NCBI GenBank assembly: GCA_030598165.1
Contig: JAUVQL010000094.1
Span: forward strand, 1-5,249
Length of the DNA: 5,249 bases
Reading direction: 5' to 3'
Source of the DNA: Acidobacteriota bacterium
Lineage (GTDB): Bacteria > Acidobacteriota > Vicinamibacteria > Marinacidobacterales > SMYC01
A program made the position numbers and the translations under genes. Shown here piece by piece: positions 1 through 5,190 of the stretch; within the stretch, counting starts at the first letter, position 1; every line of letters starts with the position of its first letter. Under the pieces are notes generated by a model, which was not told the DNA's origin, did no database searches, and saw only the letters and a list, made by a program, of their open reading frames with translations.

Positions 1-308
1 AGAACGATCCCGCGGTCTTCTCCCTCGCGGCCGGCGCCCCATTCTTCGCCAACTCGCACTGCGAAATCCTCTATGAGCTCGCCTTCGAGACTTGGAACGG
101 TGATGACCACGATAGCCACGCCTGTTTTCTGGAAAAGCTCCGTGTGAAATCGCTCCATCGTCTGAATGTGATCTTGGCGAATGACACCGGCCAAGTCGTG
201 AACGGAACGGTCGCCCCGAGGTGGAAGCACAACTTGTGTCATCGCCGGGCGGAGTTCACCCATGAGGAGAATGGAGAGCAGAAAGCCTAGCCGCAAAGAG
301 TGACGCAT
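1..308 (-). CDS. TPM-domain (YgcG/DUF477-like) exported protein, N-terminal part
   Basis: The reverse strand reads open from an ATG at 308 to the left edge, giving 102 residues of a gene whose C-terminus lies outside the window. Residues 2-16 look like a Sec signal or membrane anchor: two arginines, then a hydrophobic run (GFLLSILLMG), so the protein probably acts outside the cytoplasm. From about residue 33 the sequence matches the start of a TPM domain: a VHDLAGVI motif (36-43), an amphipathic helix, KTGVAIVVITVPSLEG (61-76), then IEDFAVR and EEWGAGREGEDRGIV (to 102), the characteristic W-G-x-G-x-x-G-x-D-x-G-I/V pattern. TPM proteins are often membrane-anchored; some have phosphatase activity or serve photosystem II repair or respiratory complex assembly, but the role here is unknown. 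The Shine-Dalgarno is weak, so an internal ATG at 263 cannot be excluded, although it would remove the signal sequence. A promoter candidate lies just upstream, so it may be transcribed separately from the two-component genes. Confidence 0.85.
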   Translation of the reverse strand, partial: MRHSLRLGFLLSILLMGELRPAMTQVVLPPRGDRSVHDLAGVIRQDHIQTMERFHTELFQKTGVAIVVITVPSLEGELIEDFAVRVGEEWGAGREGEDRGIV

Positions 309-337
309 GGATTTGTCTCGAGCCAAGAGTCGCTGGA

Positions 338-366
338 AGAATAAAGGAAGGTAGGCAAGAATTCAA
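338..366 (-). promoter_or_regulatory. Candidate sigma70-type promoter for the TPM gene
   Basis: Reading the minus strand, TTGAAT (361-366) and TATTCT (338-343) are separated by exactly 17 bp. Each box matches 4 of 6 consensus bases. Transcription would begin near 331, leaving about 22 nt before the ATG at 308. The -35 box falls inside the 8-bp tandem repeats. This is a sequence match only, and such matches occur by chance. Confidence 0.3.
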
Positions 367-387
367 GAACTCAAGAATTCAGAACCC
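356..387. repeat. 8-bp tandem repeat, three copies plus a degenerate fourth
   Basis: Three adjacent copies read CAAGAATT (356-363), CAAGAACT (364-371) and CAAGAATT (372-379), followed by a degenerate unit CAGAACCC (380-387). The middle copy differs from the others at one base. The array lies in the spacer between the receiver gene and the TPM gene and overlaps both the candidate -35 box and one arm of a 9-bp inverted repeat. Confidence 0.7.
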
Positions 388-425
388 GGCGAAGACAGTG
401 TCGCTGCCGGCTCGGCGAATTCTTG
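372..425 (-). other. Nested inverted repeat after the receiver gene (RNA hairpin or weak terminator)
   Basis: CAAGAATTC at 372-380 is the perfect 9-bp inverted complement of GAATTCTTG at 417-425. Between them is a second, GC-rich pair, CCGGC (386-390) with GCCGG (406-410). In a minus-strand transcript the structure begins about 10 nt after the receiver stop codon, where a terminator or 3' stabilising hairpin would be expected. No T-run follows it, so it is not a canonical intrinsic terminator. A second copy of CAAGAATTC at 356-364 allows an alternative pairing with the same right arm. Confidence 0.45.
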
Positions 426-435
426 GAAAAGTTGA

Positions 436-897
436 TCAAGATGATTCCGAGTGTAATATTTCTTTGATCTTTTTCGCGATAATCTCGGGATCGATGGGCT
501 TCTCGATGAAGGCCTCCGGTGTGAGACTCTTTAGTTGTCCACGGACCTCGATGCCAAATCGCCTCGTGAAATCGTCCGCATAGGATTCTTTGGGCTTTTC
601 TTCACCAGTCTTCATGTCTACCCCCGTAGCTTCCGAGGCGCCGGTGATAATGAGAATGGGGATCTTCTCCAGTTCTGGATCCTTCTTCATTTCCTGAAAG
701 ACAGCAACGCCCCCTTTCTGAGGCATCATGACGTCGAGGAGGACCAAGTCGGGCCGACTCTCCCTCATTGCTTTCATTGCTTCCTTGCCGTTTCTAGCTA
801 CCCGATACGGATACCCGTGCTCTTCGAGAATCTCTGACAGGAAGACCACGCTTTCCTCACTGTCATCCACGATCAGGACCTGCTTATCTTCGGGCAT
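436..897 (-). CDS. Single-domain response regulator (CheY-like receiver)
   Basis: A 153-residue cytoplasmic receiver protein with no output domain. The phosphorylation site residues are visible: the acidic pair D11-D12 in VLIVDDS, the phosphoacceptor D55 in LVLLDVMMP, the switch threonine T85 in ILIITGAS, and K133 in the EKP motif. From T85 to K133 is 48 residues, whereas about 20-25 is usual, so roughly 25 extra charged residues (about 88-125) sit in the beta4-alpha4-beta5 face. The start at 897 is chosen because AGGAGG lies 7 bp upstream and the reading frame becomes receiver-like only there; an in-frame ATG at 1050 would overlap the kinase gene by 128 bp. The gene begins 25 bp after the kinase stop on the same strand, so the two are almost certainly co-transcribed and cognate. 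With no DNA-binding domain, it probably acts through protein contact or as a phosphorelay intermediate. Confidence 0.93.
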   Translation of the reverse strand: MPEDKQVLIVDDSEESVVFLSEILEEHGYPYRVARNGKEAMKAMRESRPDLVLLDVMMPQKGGVAVFQEMKKDPELEKIPILIITGASEATGVDMKTGEEKPKESYADDFTRRFGIEVRGQLKSLTPEAFIEKPIDPEIIAKKIKEILHSESS

Positions 898-904
898 CTG
901 TTTT

Positions 905-910
905 CCTCCT
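905..910 (-). promoter_or_regulatory. Strong Shine-Dalgarno of the response regulator gene
   Basis: The minus strand carries AGGAGG seven bases before the ATG at 897, inside the 25-bp gap after the kinase stop codon. It fixes the receiver start and indicates independent, efficient translation initiation within a shared transcript. Confidence 0.85.
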
Positions 911-922
911 ACTGCATGGTAG

Positions 923-2422
923 TCATTGTTTTGGGCCGTCCACGGCCTCGGTCGACCTCGGAAGATGGATGTGGAAGGCCGATCCCTTACCTGGCGAAGA
1001 ATCGACCTTGATGGTGCCCCCATGCTCTTCCGCCATCTTTTTGACGACATGTAGGCCGAGCCCGGTTCCCCCCCCCGCCTTGGTGGAAAAAAAGCGGGTA
1101 TACAAATTCGACAGCACTTCTTCGGACATACCGATTCCGTTGTCTTCTACTGTGAGAACGACTTCATCTGGCGTGGCTCGGCTTCTCAGAATGACGCGAT
1201 CGCCCGACTCCGATTCCGTACAGGCGTCAATCGCGTTGGTGACGAGGTCGACGATTGCCCGGAAAACACCGGTGCGGTCTAGCGCCACCAAGCCGATACC
1301 CTCGTCAGTTTCGGCCCGCAGCTCCACACCCAGGCCTTCAGCCATGTCCTTCAGCTCGTCGATGACTTCTCGAATGACAGCATTGGGATCGATCGGCTCG
1401 CGCCTCGGGACGCGTTCTTTGGCGTAGTACAACATATCGAAGATGAGCCGCTCGACTCTCCGGACGCTGCTCTTTGTGACGCGCAAGCCCTTACGGAGTT
1501 TCTCCTCGTCACCTTTCTCTATGGCTCGGTCGAGTACGTATTGGCCTGCGCGGAGTCCGTTGAGTACGTTCTTCAACGTATGCGAGAGGCCGGCCACCGT
1601 CTGGCCAATGGCGGCTAACCGCTCGTTTTCCAAGAGCTCGCGTTGCACGTGCGAAAGACGAGCTGTCGACTGATTGAGTGTGTCAGCTAAAACCGCTAAT
1701 TCGGTATGTTCGGGCAATTCTATGGTGTGATGCAGATCGCCCGAGCCGATTGCCCTAGCACCGGCGACGAGTCTCTTGAGGGGACGGTTCAAGTAACGGC
1801 CGAGTAATAGTCGAGTCGTCAGCATGGTGACCAGTAGAACGACTCCGCCAACGGCGGCTAGGGCGATTTGGACTGACCGCACCTGCTCGTTGATCGGCCG
1901 AAGGCTCTGCTGCACGAGGACCATTCCAAGCTTCTGCCCCTCCTCGTGGTGACAAGTCTGGCATTCCTCGGCGTTCGCGAGAGGCGCTGCAAAGACTTGG
2001 AAACTCTCGGCTTCCGGTTCGTGGACAATGCTAATGTCGACAGTTGGCTGCAAAATCCCATTCTCGTGGCACGTATTGCAGGGAGACTGATCGAGCCGTC
2101 GCGCGATCTTTTTGTCGGCGGGGTCGGTCGACAGGAGCACCTGGCCGCTCGTGGTGATCACTTCAACATGAGTATCTTTGTGGTGAGGGATCCTCTCTGC
2201 GATCCTGTCCCACACCCCGTGTCCACTCTCAGTCAGCATGGTCGCTTGAACTGCGGAAACGACAGCCTCATTAGAACGTCGGGCAAGCTCTAGATTCAAT
2301 GTATATAAGGTCCCTGTCAGGTGTCTTCCGAGCCAGAACAAAAAGACAACGAAGATCAACGCAAGCAACGGCAGCAGCCGCACTAGGATTCGCCATTGGA
2401 CGCTCTTGACTCCGGCCGTCAT
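923..2422 (-). CDS. Membrane sensor histidine kinase with di-haem c-type sensor domain
   Basis: A 499-residue inner-membrane kinase. In order: a transmembrane helix at about 13-32; an extracytoplasmic sensor domain at about 35-183; a second helix at about 186-207; a HAMP linker at about 208-262; a HisKA dimerisation helix with the phospho-accepting H281 in LSHTLKN; and a C-terminal ATPase domain with N box (N396 in DLVTNAIDA), G1 box DNGIGM (427-432), F box (F444-F445) and G2 box GGGTGLGL (450-457). All catalytic motifs look intact. The sensor domain carries two CxxCH motifs, C115/C118/H119 and C154/C157/H158, the signature of covalent c-type haem attachment, so it should sense redox state or a haem ligand outside the inner membrane. 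Similar paired-CxxCH sensor regions occur in kinases and chemoreceptors of cytochrome-rich bacteria; the exact signal is not predictable. AGGAG lies 7 bp before the ATG. The cognate receiver follows directly. The G2 box is encoded by a run of nine G. Confidence 0.95.
   Translation of the reverse strand: MTAGVKSVQWRILVRLLPLLALIFVVFLFWLGRHLTGTLYTLNLELARRSNEAVVSAVQATMLTESGHGVWDRIAERIPHHKDTHVEVITTSGQVLLSTDPADKKIARRLDQSPCNTCHENGILQPTVDISIVHEPEAESFQVFAAPLANAEECQTCHHEEGQKLGMVLVQQSLRPINEQVRSVQIALAAVGGVVLLVTMLTTRLLLGRYLNRPLKRLVAGARAIGSGDLHHTIELPEHTELAVLADTLNQSTARLSHVQRELLENERLAAIGQTVAGLSHTLKNVLNGLRAGQYVLDRAIEKGDEEKLRKGLRVTKSSVRRVERLIFDMLYYAKERVPRREPIDPNAVIREVIDELKDMAEGLGVELRAETDEGIGLVALDRTGVFRAIVDLVTNAIDACTESESGDRVILRSRATPDEVVLTVEDNGIGMSEEVLSNLYTRFFSTKAGGGTGLGLHVVKKMAEEHGGTIKVDSSPGKGSAFHIHLPRSTEAVDGPKQ
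1068..1076 (-). repeat. Homopolymer G9 within the kinase G2 box codons
   Basis: Nine consecutive G on the coding (minus) strand span the end of A449 through G452, immediately before T453 of the ATP-binding G2 box. A slip of one base would shift the frame and remove roughly the last 48 residues, including the G2 box. In this sequence the frame is open. Confidence 0.9.
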
Positions 2423-2429
2423 AGGGCTA

Positions 2430-2434
2430 CTCCT
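2430..2434 (-). promoter_or_regulatory. Shine-Dalgarno of the histidine kinase gene
   Basis: The minus strand has AGGAG seven bases upstream of the ATG at 2422. It supports that ATG as the true start, which also places the first transmembrane helix at the expected N-terminal position. Confidence 0.75.
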
Positions 2435-2459
2435 GCTTCCTGTGGCCGAAGTGTAGCCT

Positions 2460-2482
2460 CTCTTCTTCTACGAGGAGAAGAG
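2460..2482 (-). other. Hairpin in the kinase 5' leader
   Basis: CTCTTCTTCT (2460-2469) and AGGAGAAGAG (2473-2482) form a 10-bp stem with one mismatch and an ACG loop. It lies 38-60 bp upstream of the kinase ATG and would be in its leader if transcription starts farther upstream. In the minus-strand transcript the 5' arm contains CTCCT, complementary to the AGGAG ribosome binding site, so an alternative fold masking the site is conceivable. The mismatch weakens the stem on the transcribed strand. No function is proven. Confidence 0.35.
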
Positions 2483-2534
2483 TGGCGGTGAATGGTGTTC
2501 CGATGCACTCCAAACAGGACGATTTCTTGAAGAG

Positions 2535-2571
2535 TGTGCGATACGGGATTGCATGAAACAGTCATCGCACA
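2535..2571. promoter_or_regulatory. 8-bp dyad, possible operator upstream of the kinase
   Basis: TGTGCGAT (2535-2542) and ATCGCACA (2564-2571) are perfect inverted complements, with arm centres 29 bp apart, near three helical turns. The dyad lies 113-149 bp upstream of the kinase start in the divergent spacer. The spacing is long for a single dimer site, so this is a candidate only. Confidence 0.3.
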
Positions 2572-2753
2572 GCAAGGAAGTCAGGACAACACGTTTTTAA
2601 CCAACGTCTGAGCTCGTTCGGATCCTGTGTGGCTCGTTCCCAGCTCATCTCGCAGTGAATTGAGACACTCACGCGTGTCGGAGAATATCACGAGCTTCGG
2701 TTGGAAAACAAAAGGATGCGGCAACGGAGTGTGCTGCTTCCTGTAATAGAGAA

Positions 2754-2762
2754 CCCCCCCCC
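2754..2762. repeat. Homopolymer C9 tract in the intergenic spacer
   Basis: Nine consecutive C on the plus strand, about 355 bp upstream of the carboxykinase start. It has the same length and the same strand sense as the run inside the kinase gene. Slippage here would not disrupt any gene I can identify. Confidence 0.9.
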
Positions 2763-2996
2763 AACGGAATTCCCCGATTTGAGTGGCCGGTCAAGCGCCC
2801 CACCTTTTGAGCCGAAGTCCATGAGCCAACATCTGAGGTAAAAGCGTCTTCGCAGGGAGGCGCCCGAGAGCTCCTCCGGCACACTCCTCGTTCACGATTT
2901 CCTCCTCGGCGATATCACAAAGCCGCCTAAATATAACCCAAGCCAGGGGTTCCTCGCGTCGCTCGCCGGCGTCATGGGGAAGGGGAAGGCGTGGCG

Positions 2997-3012
2997 CGAA
3001 CGACTCCGTTCG
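2997..3012 (+). other. Small hairpin followed by a T6 run upstream of the carboxykinase
   Basis: CGAACG (2997-3002) and CGTTCG (3007-3012) form a perfect 6-bp stem with an ACTC loop. A run of six T follows at 3025-3030, but 12 bp later, which is too far for a canonical intrinsic terminator. It could be a leader structure if the promoter lies farther upstream. Confidence 0.3.
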
Positions 3013-3045
3013 ACCGGCACGGCGTTTTTTGAGAGCGTGGCTTCA

Positions 3046-3054
3046 TGTTACACT
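3046..3054 (+). promoter_or_regulatory. Candidate extended -10 element for the carboxykinase gene
   Basis: TGTTACACT contains a TG extension and TACACT, which matches 4 of 6 bases of the -10 consensus. It would start transcription near 3061, about 55 nt upstream of the ATG at 3116. No good -35 box lies at 16-18 bp; the nearest TTGA-like sequence (3029-3034) is only 14 bp away. Confidence 0.2.
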
Positions 3055-3098
3055 TGCCGACTCGAAACGATGGTTGGCCAGCTGGGTAGTCAACGAAC

Positions 3099-3105
3099 AA
3101 GGGGG
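3099..3105 (+). promoter_or_regulatory. Shine-Dalgarno-like sequence of the carboxykinase gene
   Basis: AAGGGGG lies 10 bp before the ATG at 3116. The spacing is slightly long and the match to AAGGAGG imperfect, but it is the best site near any candidate start and favours 3116 over the in-frame ATG at 3029. Confidence 0.5.
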
Positions 3106-3115
3106 ATTAAAGAAG

Positions 3116-5080
3116 ATGAAACTCATAAAGGAATGCATCGACATCTTGACGGAACTGGGAGGAATCACTACAGCGGAAGCGGCCCAAGGCGTCATCGAGA
3201 AGAAAGCCGACAAGGCGAACCTGGACAAGCTCAGCCGGATCAAAAATCCGGAAATCTTGAAGAAGATCGCCAACGCCATCGTGCTCTGCGAGCCGGACAG
3301 TCTCTTCATCAATACTGCCTCCGATGCGGATAGGCAGTTCGTTCGAGAGTACTCGCTCGAGAAGAAGGAAGAAGCAAAGCTGCCGATGGATGGCCACACG
3401 ATTCACTACGACCTCAAGGAGGAACAAGGCCGTATCGTCGACCGGACTTTCTACATCTACAACGAAGGTGAAGAAGTCAGTTCTCTCGCTAAGAAGAAGC
3501 CGCGCAGTGAAGCCCTCGAGGAGATCCGTGACATGATGGGCGGCATCATGAAGGGTAAGAGGATGATGGTCGGTTTCTACGTCCGAGGACCCGTGGGCGC
3601 ACCAGCCTCCAATCCGGCTATCGAAATCACCAGCTCCACCTACGTGATGCACAGTGCGGACATTCTCTACCGCAATGTCTATGACGCGATTGACAAGGAA
3701 GTGGAAAAACTGGGGCACTTCTACTGCAATGTTCACAGCGAAGGCAAGAACCGGGCGGAAGACCTACCCAACGCCAGGGTCTTCATGGATCGCAGCCACC
3801 AGACTACGTACAGCTTCAATTGCACCTACGCCGGCAACACACTCCTGATGAAGAAGGGCAACCACCGCTTTTCGGTCGATAGGGCGGTTTATGAACTGAA
3901 AGGCGAACAACTCTCTGAGCATATGTTCATTACCGGCATCTCGGGCTCGGGAGGACGGATCACTTGGATGGCCGGAGCAGCCCCCAGCGGGTGCGGCAAG
4001 ACCACGACCGCCATGGCCGGAGACCATTTCGTCGGTGACGATTTGGCCCAAATGTGGATTGCGGAGGACGGCTCCGTCCGATCGATAAACCCGGAGAAGG
4101 GCATTTTCGGCATCGTCTCGGACGTCAACTGGGAGGGCGATCCCAAACTCATGGAGTGTCTCCGGAATCCAGGCACCGAGGTCATTTGGTCGAACGTGTT
4201 GATCGACGAGGACAAAGTGCCCCAATGGACCGGAAACCTAGAAGACCCTCCACCGAAAAAGGGTTTCAACTTTCAAGGACCATGGGAAGCCGGAATGAAA
4301 GACGAAAAGGGCAAAGAGATTCCCATGTCGCATCCCAACTCACGTTGCACGCTGACGAATGAGGCTTTGGGCAACTATTCCGATAGGAACGAAGACCCGG
4401 AAGGCGTCGAGACACGCATCATCACCTATAGCGGCCGCGACAGCGATACCATGCCGCCCGTCTACGTAGCTAGGACTCCCGATGAAGGAGTGCTCATCGG
4501 TGCTTGTATCGTGTCCGCTGCTACCGCAACTGAGGTTGGTGTCACGGGGGTCCGACGGCAGCCTTGGGCCAATGCACCCTTTACTCCTGGTTCTCTGGGA
4601 GGCTACATGGACGCCCAATTCGTATTTTTCAACAGCAAGAAGATTACACCGGAGAAACAGCCGATTCTGGCGGGGCTCAATTATTTCCTGACGGAAGCAG
4701 CCAGAGGCGGAGACTCGAAAAAATTGCTTGGAGAGAAGAAAGATGTAAAGGCTTGGATGGGCTGGCTGGAAAGAAGGGCACATAAAGAAATAGACGCCAT
4801 TGAGACGCCCATCGGATATTTACCCAAGTATGAGGATCTCAAGAAGCTGTTCAAAGAAAAAATCGACAAGGAGTATCCCGAAGATCTGTACGAGAAGCAG
4901 TTTTCTCTCTATGTGGACAATATTCTCGGCCGAGTTGAACTGCAGATCGAAGCCTATGGCAAAGAGGACAACGTCCCGCCGAAGTTCTTCGACCTTCTGA
5001 AAGAACAGCGCACAGCACTGACCGCCTTGAAGGAAAAGTATGGCTCAGTCATAACACCGAAGCAGCTGCAGCAGGGCTAA
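3116..5080 (+). CDS. pckG: Phosphoenolpyruvate carboxykinase, GTP-type (divergent subtype)
   Basis: A 654-residue cytosolic enzyme interconverting oxaloacetate plus GTP with PEP, CO2 and GDP, used in gluconeogenesis or, reversed, anaplerosis. Active-site landmarks of the GTP family are visible: R77 in the RQFVRE segment, the GPVGAP motif (158-163), Y238 in TYAGN, K246-K247 in NTLLMKK, metal ligand H269 in LSEHM, P-loop APSGCGKTT (289-297) with the family's reactive-loop cysteine C293 and K295, kinase-2 VGDD (306-309), a PEKGIFGIV segment (326-334), and R410 in HPNSR. The lid region after the ATA motif (about 469-500) departs from the usual HDPFAMRPFFGYN form, and the protein is longer than the common 590-620 residues, with a lysine-rich C-terminus. 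It resembles archaeal-type GTP enzymes more than the common bacterial ones, judged from memory. The start at 3116 is preferred because the 29 extra residues from 3029 are unlike the family. A strong terminator follows at once. Confidence 0.92.
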   Translation: MKLIKECIDILTELGGITTAEAAQGVIEKKADKANLDKLSRIKNPEILKKIANAIVLCEPDSLFINTASDADRQFVREYSLEKKEEAKLPMDGHTIHYDLKEEQGRIVDRTFYIYNEGEEVSSLAKKKPRSEALEEIRDMMGGIMKGKRMMVGFYVRGPVGAPASNPAIEITSSTYVMHSADILYRNVYDAIDKEVEKLGHFYCNVHSEGKNRAEDLPNARVFMDRSHQTTYSFNCTYAGNTLLMKKGNHRFSVDRAVYELKGEQLSEHMFITGISGSGGRITWMAGAAPSGCGKTTTAMAGDHFVGDDLAQMWIAEDGSVRSINPEKGIFGIVSDVNWEGDPKLMECLRNPGTEVIWSNVLIDEDKVPQWTGNLEDPPPKKGFNFQGPWEAGMKDEKGKEIPMSHPNSRCTLTNEALGNYSDRNEDPEGVETRIITYSGRDSDTMPPVYVARTPDEGVLIGACIVSAATATEVGVTGVRRQPWANAPFTPGSLGGYMDAQFVFFNSKKITPEKQPILAGLNYFLTEAARGGDSKKLLGEKKDVKAWMGWLERRAHKEIDAIETPIGYLPKYEDLKKLFKEKIDKEYPEDLYEKQFSLYVDNILGRVELQIEAYGKEDNVPPKFFDLLKEQRTALTALKEKYGSVITPKQLQQG

Positions 5081-5094
5081 TTTGAAGACCAAGC

Positions 5095-5134
5095 AAAAGG
5101 GGCGGGTGACCTTCGGGTCACCCGCCCCTTTTTT
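5095..5134 (+). terminator. Strong intrinsic terminator of the carboxykinase gene
   Basis: AAAAGGGGCGGGTGACC (5095-5111) pairs perfectly over 17 bp with 5116-5132 around a TTCG loop closed by C-G, an exceptionally stable tetraloop. The right arm runs into six T (5129-5134). It begins 14 bp after the TAA at 5080, so the carboxykinase transcript almost certainly ends here. Confidence 0.95.
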
Positions 5135-5137
5135 CCT

Positions 5138-5178
5138 GTCAAAGATGTAGGTCAGGCTATGCCTGACAACTTGTTGAC
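5138..5178. other. Nested inverted repeat between terminator and next gene
   Basis: GTCAGGC (5151-5157) and GCCTGAC (5161-5167) form a perfect 7-bp dyad around TAT, flanked by a second pair GTCAA (5138-5142) and TTGAC (5174-5178). It sits just after the terminator and 13 bp upstream of the next start codon, a place suited to an operator or leader hairpin. Confidence 0.35.
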
Positions 5179-5190
5179 GATACGGGTGCG

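Larger units (their letters stand above)
2423..3115. other. Divergent intergenic spacer without a credible gene
   Basis: This 693-bp stretch separates the start codons of the kinase operon (leftward) and the carboxykinase gene (rightward), so it must hold the promoters of both. The open frames in it (for example minus 2688-2882, minus 2669-2884, plus 2716-2841) are short, overlap each other and resemble no protein I recognise. Visible structure comprises a hairpin near the kinase start (2460-2482), an 8-bp dyad (2535-2571), a GCTCGTTC repeat pair 20 bp apart (2612-2619 and 2632-2639), a C9 run (2754-2762), a small hairpin (2997-3012) and a T6 run (3025-3030). No tRNA or recognisable riboswitch was seen. 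Confidence 0.7.

Noticed and set aside
898..1050. Upstream in-frame ATG at 1050 extending the receiver protein by 51 residues
   Set aside because: It would overlap the kinase gene by 128 bp, the added residues are not receiver-like, and a strong AGGAGG sits just before the ATG at 897.
2631..2644. GG-N10-GC pattern resembling a sigma54 promoter
   Set aside because: Only the two invariant dinucleotides match; the surrounding consensus is poor and such matches are frequent.
2716..2841. 41-residue plus-strand frame starting with MRQRSVLL
   Set aside because: Proline-rich low-complexity content, codons spanning the C9 run, and no properly spaced Shine-Dalgarno.
2669..2884. Two overlapping minus-strand frames of 64 and 71 residues
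   Set aside because: They overlap in different frames, have no good ribosome binding site and resemble no family I recognise.
2932..2937. TATAAC as a -10 box for the carboxykinase
   Set aside because: No -35-like sequence at 16-18 bp upstream, and the leader would be about 170 nt.
3029..3115. Upstream in-frame ATG at 3029 adding 29 residues to the carboxykinase
   Set aside because: The extra residues are not family-like, and the best ribosome-binding sequence is before 3116.
3107..3736. 209-residue minus-strand frame inside the carboxykinase gene
   Set aside because: It lies wholly opposite strongly conserved coding sequence and is unlike any known protein, so it is a shadow frame.
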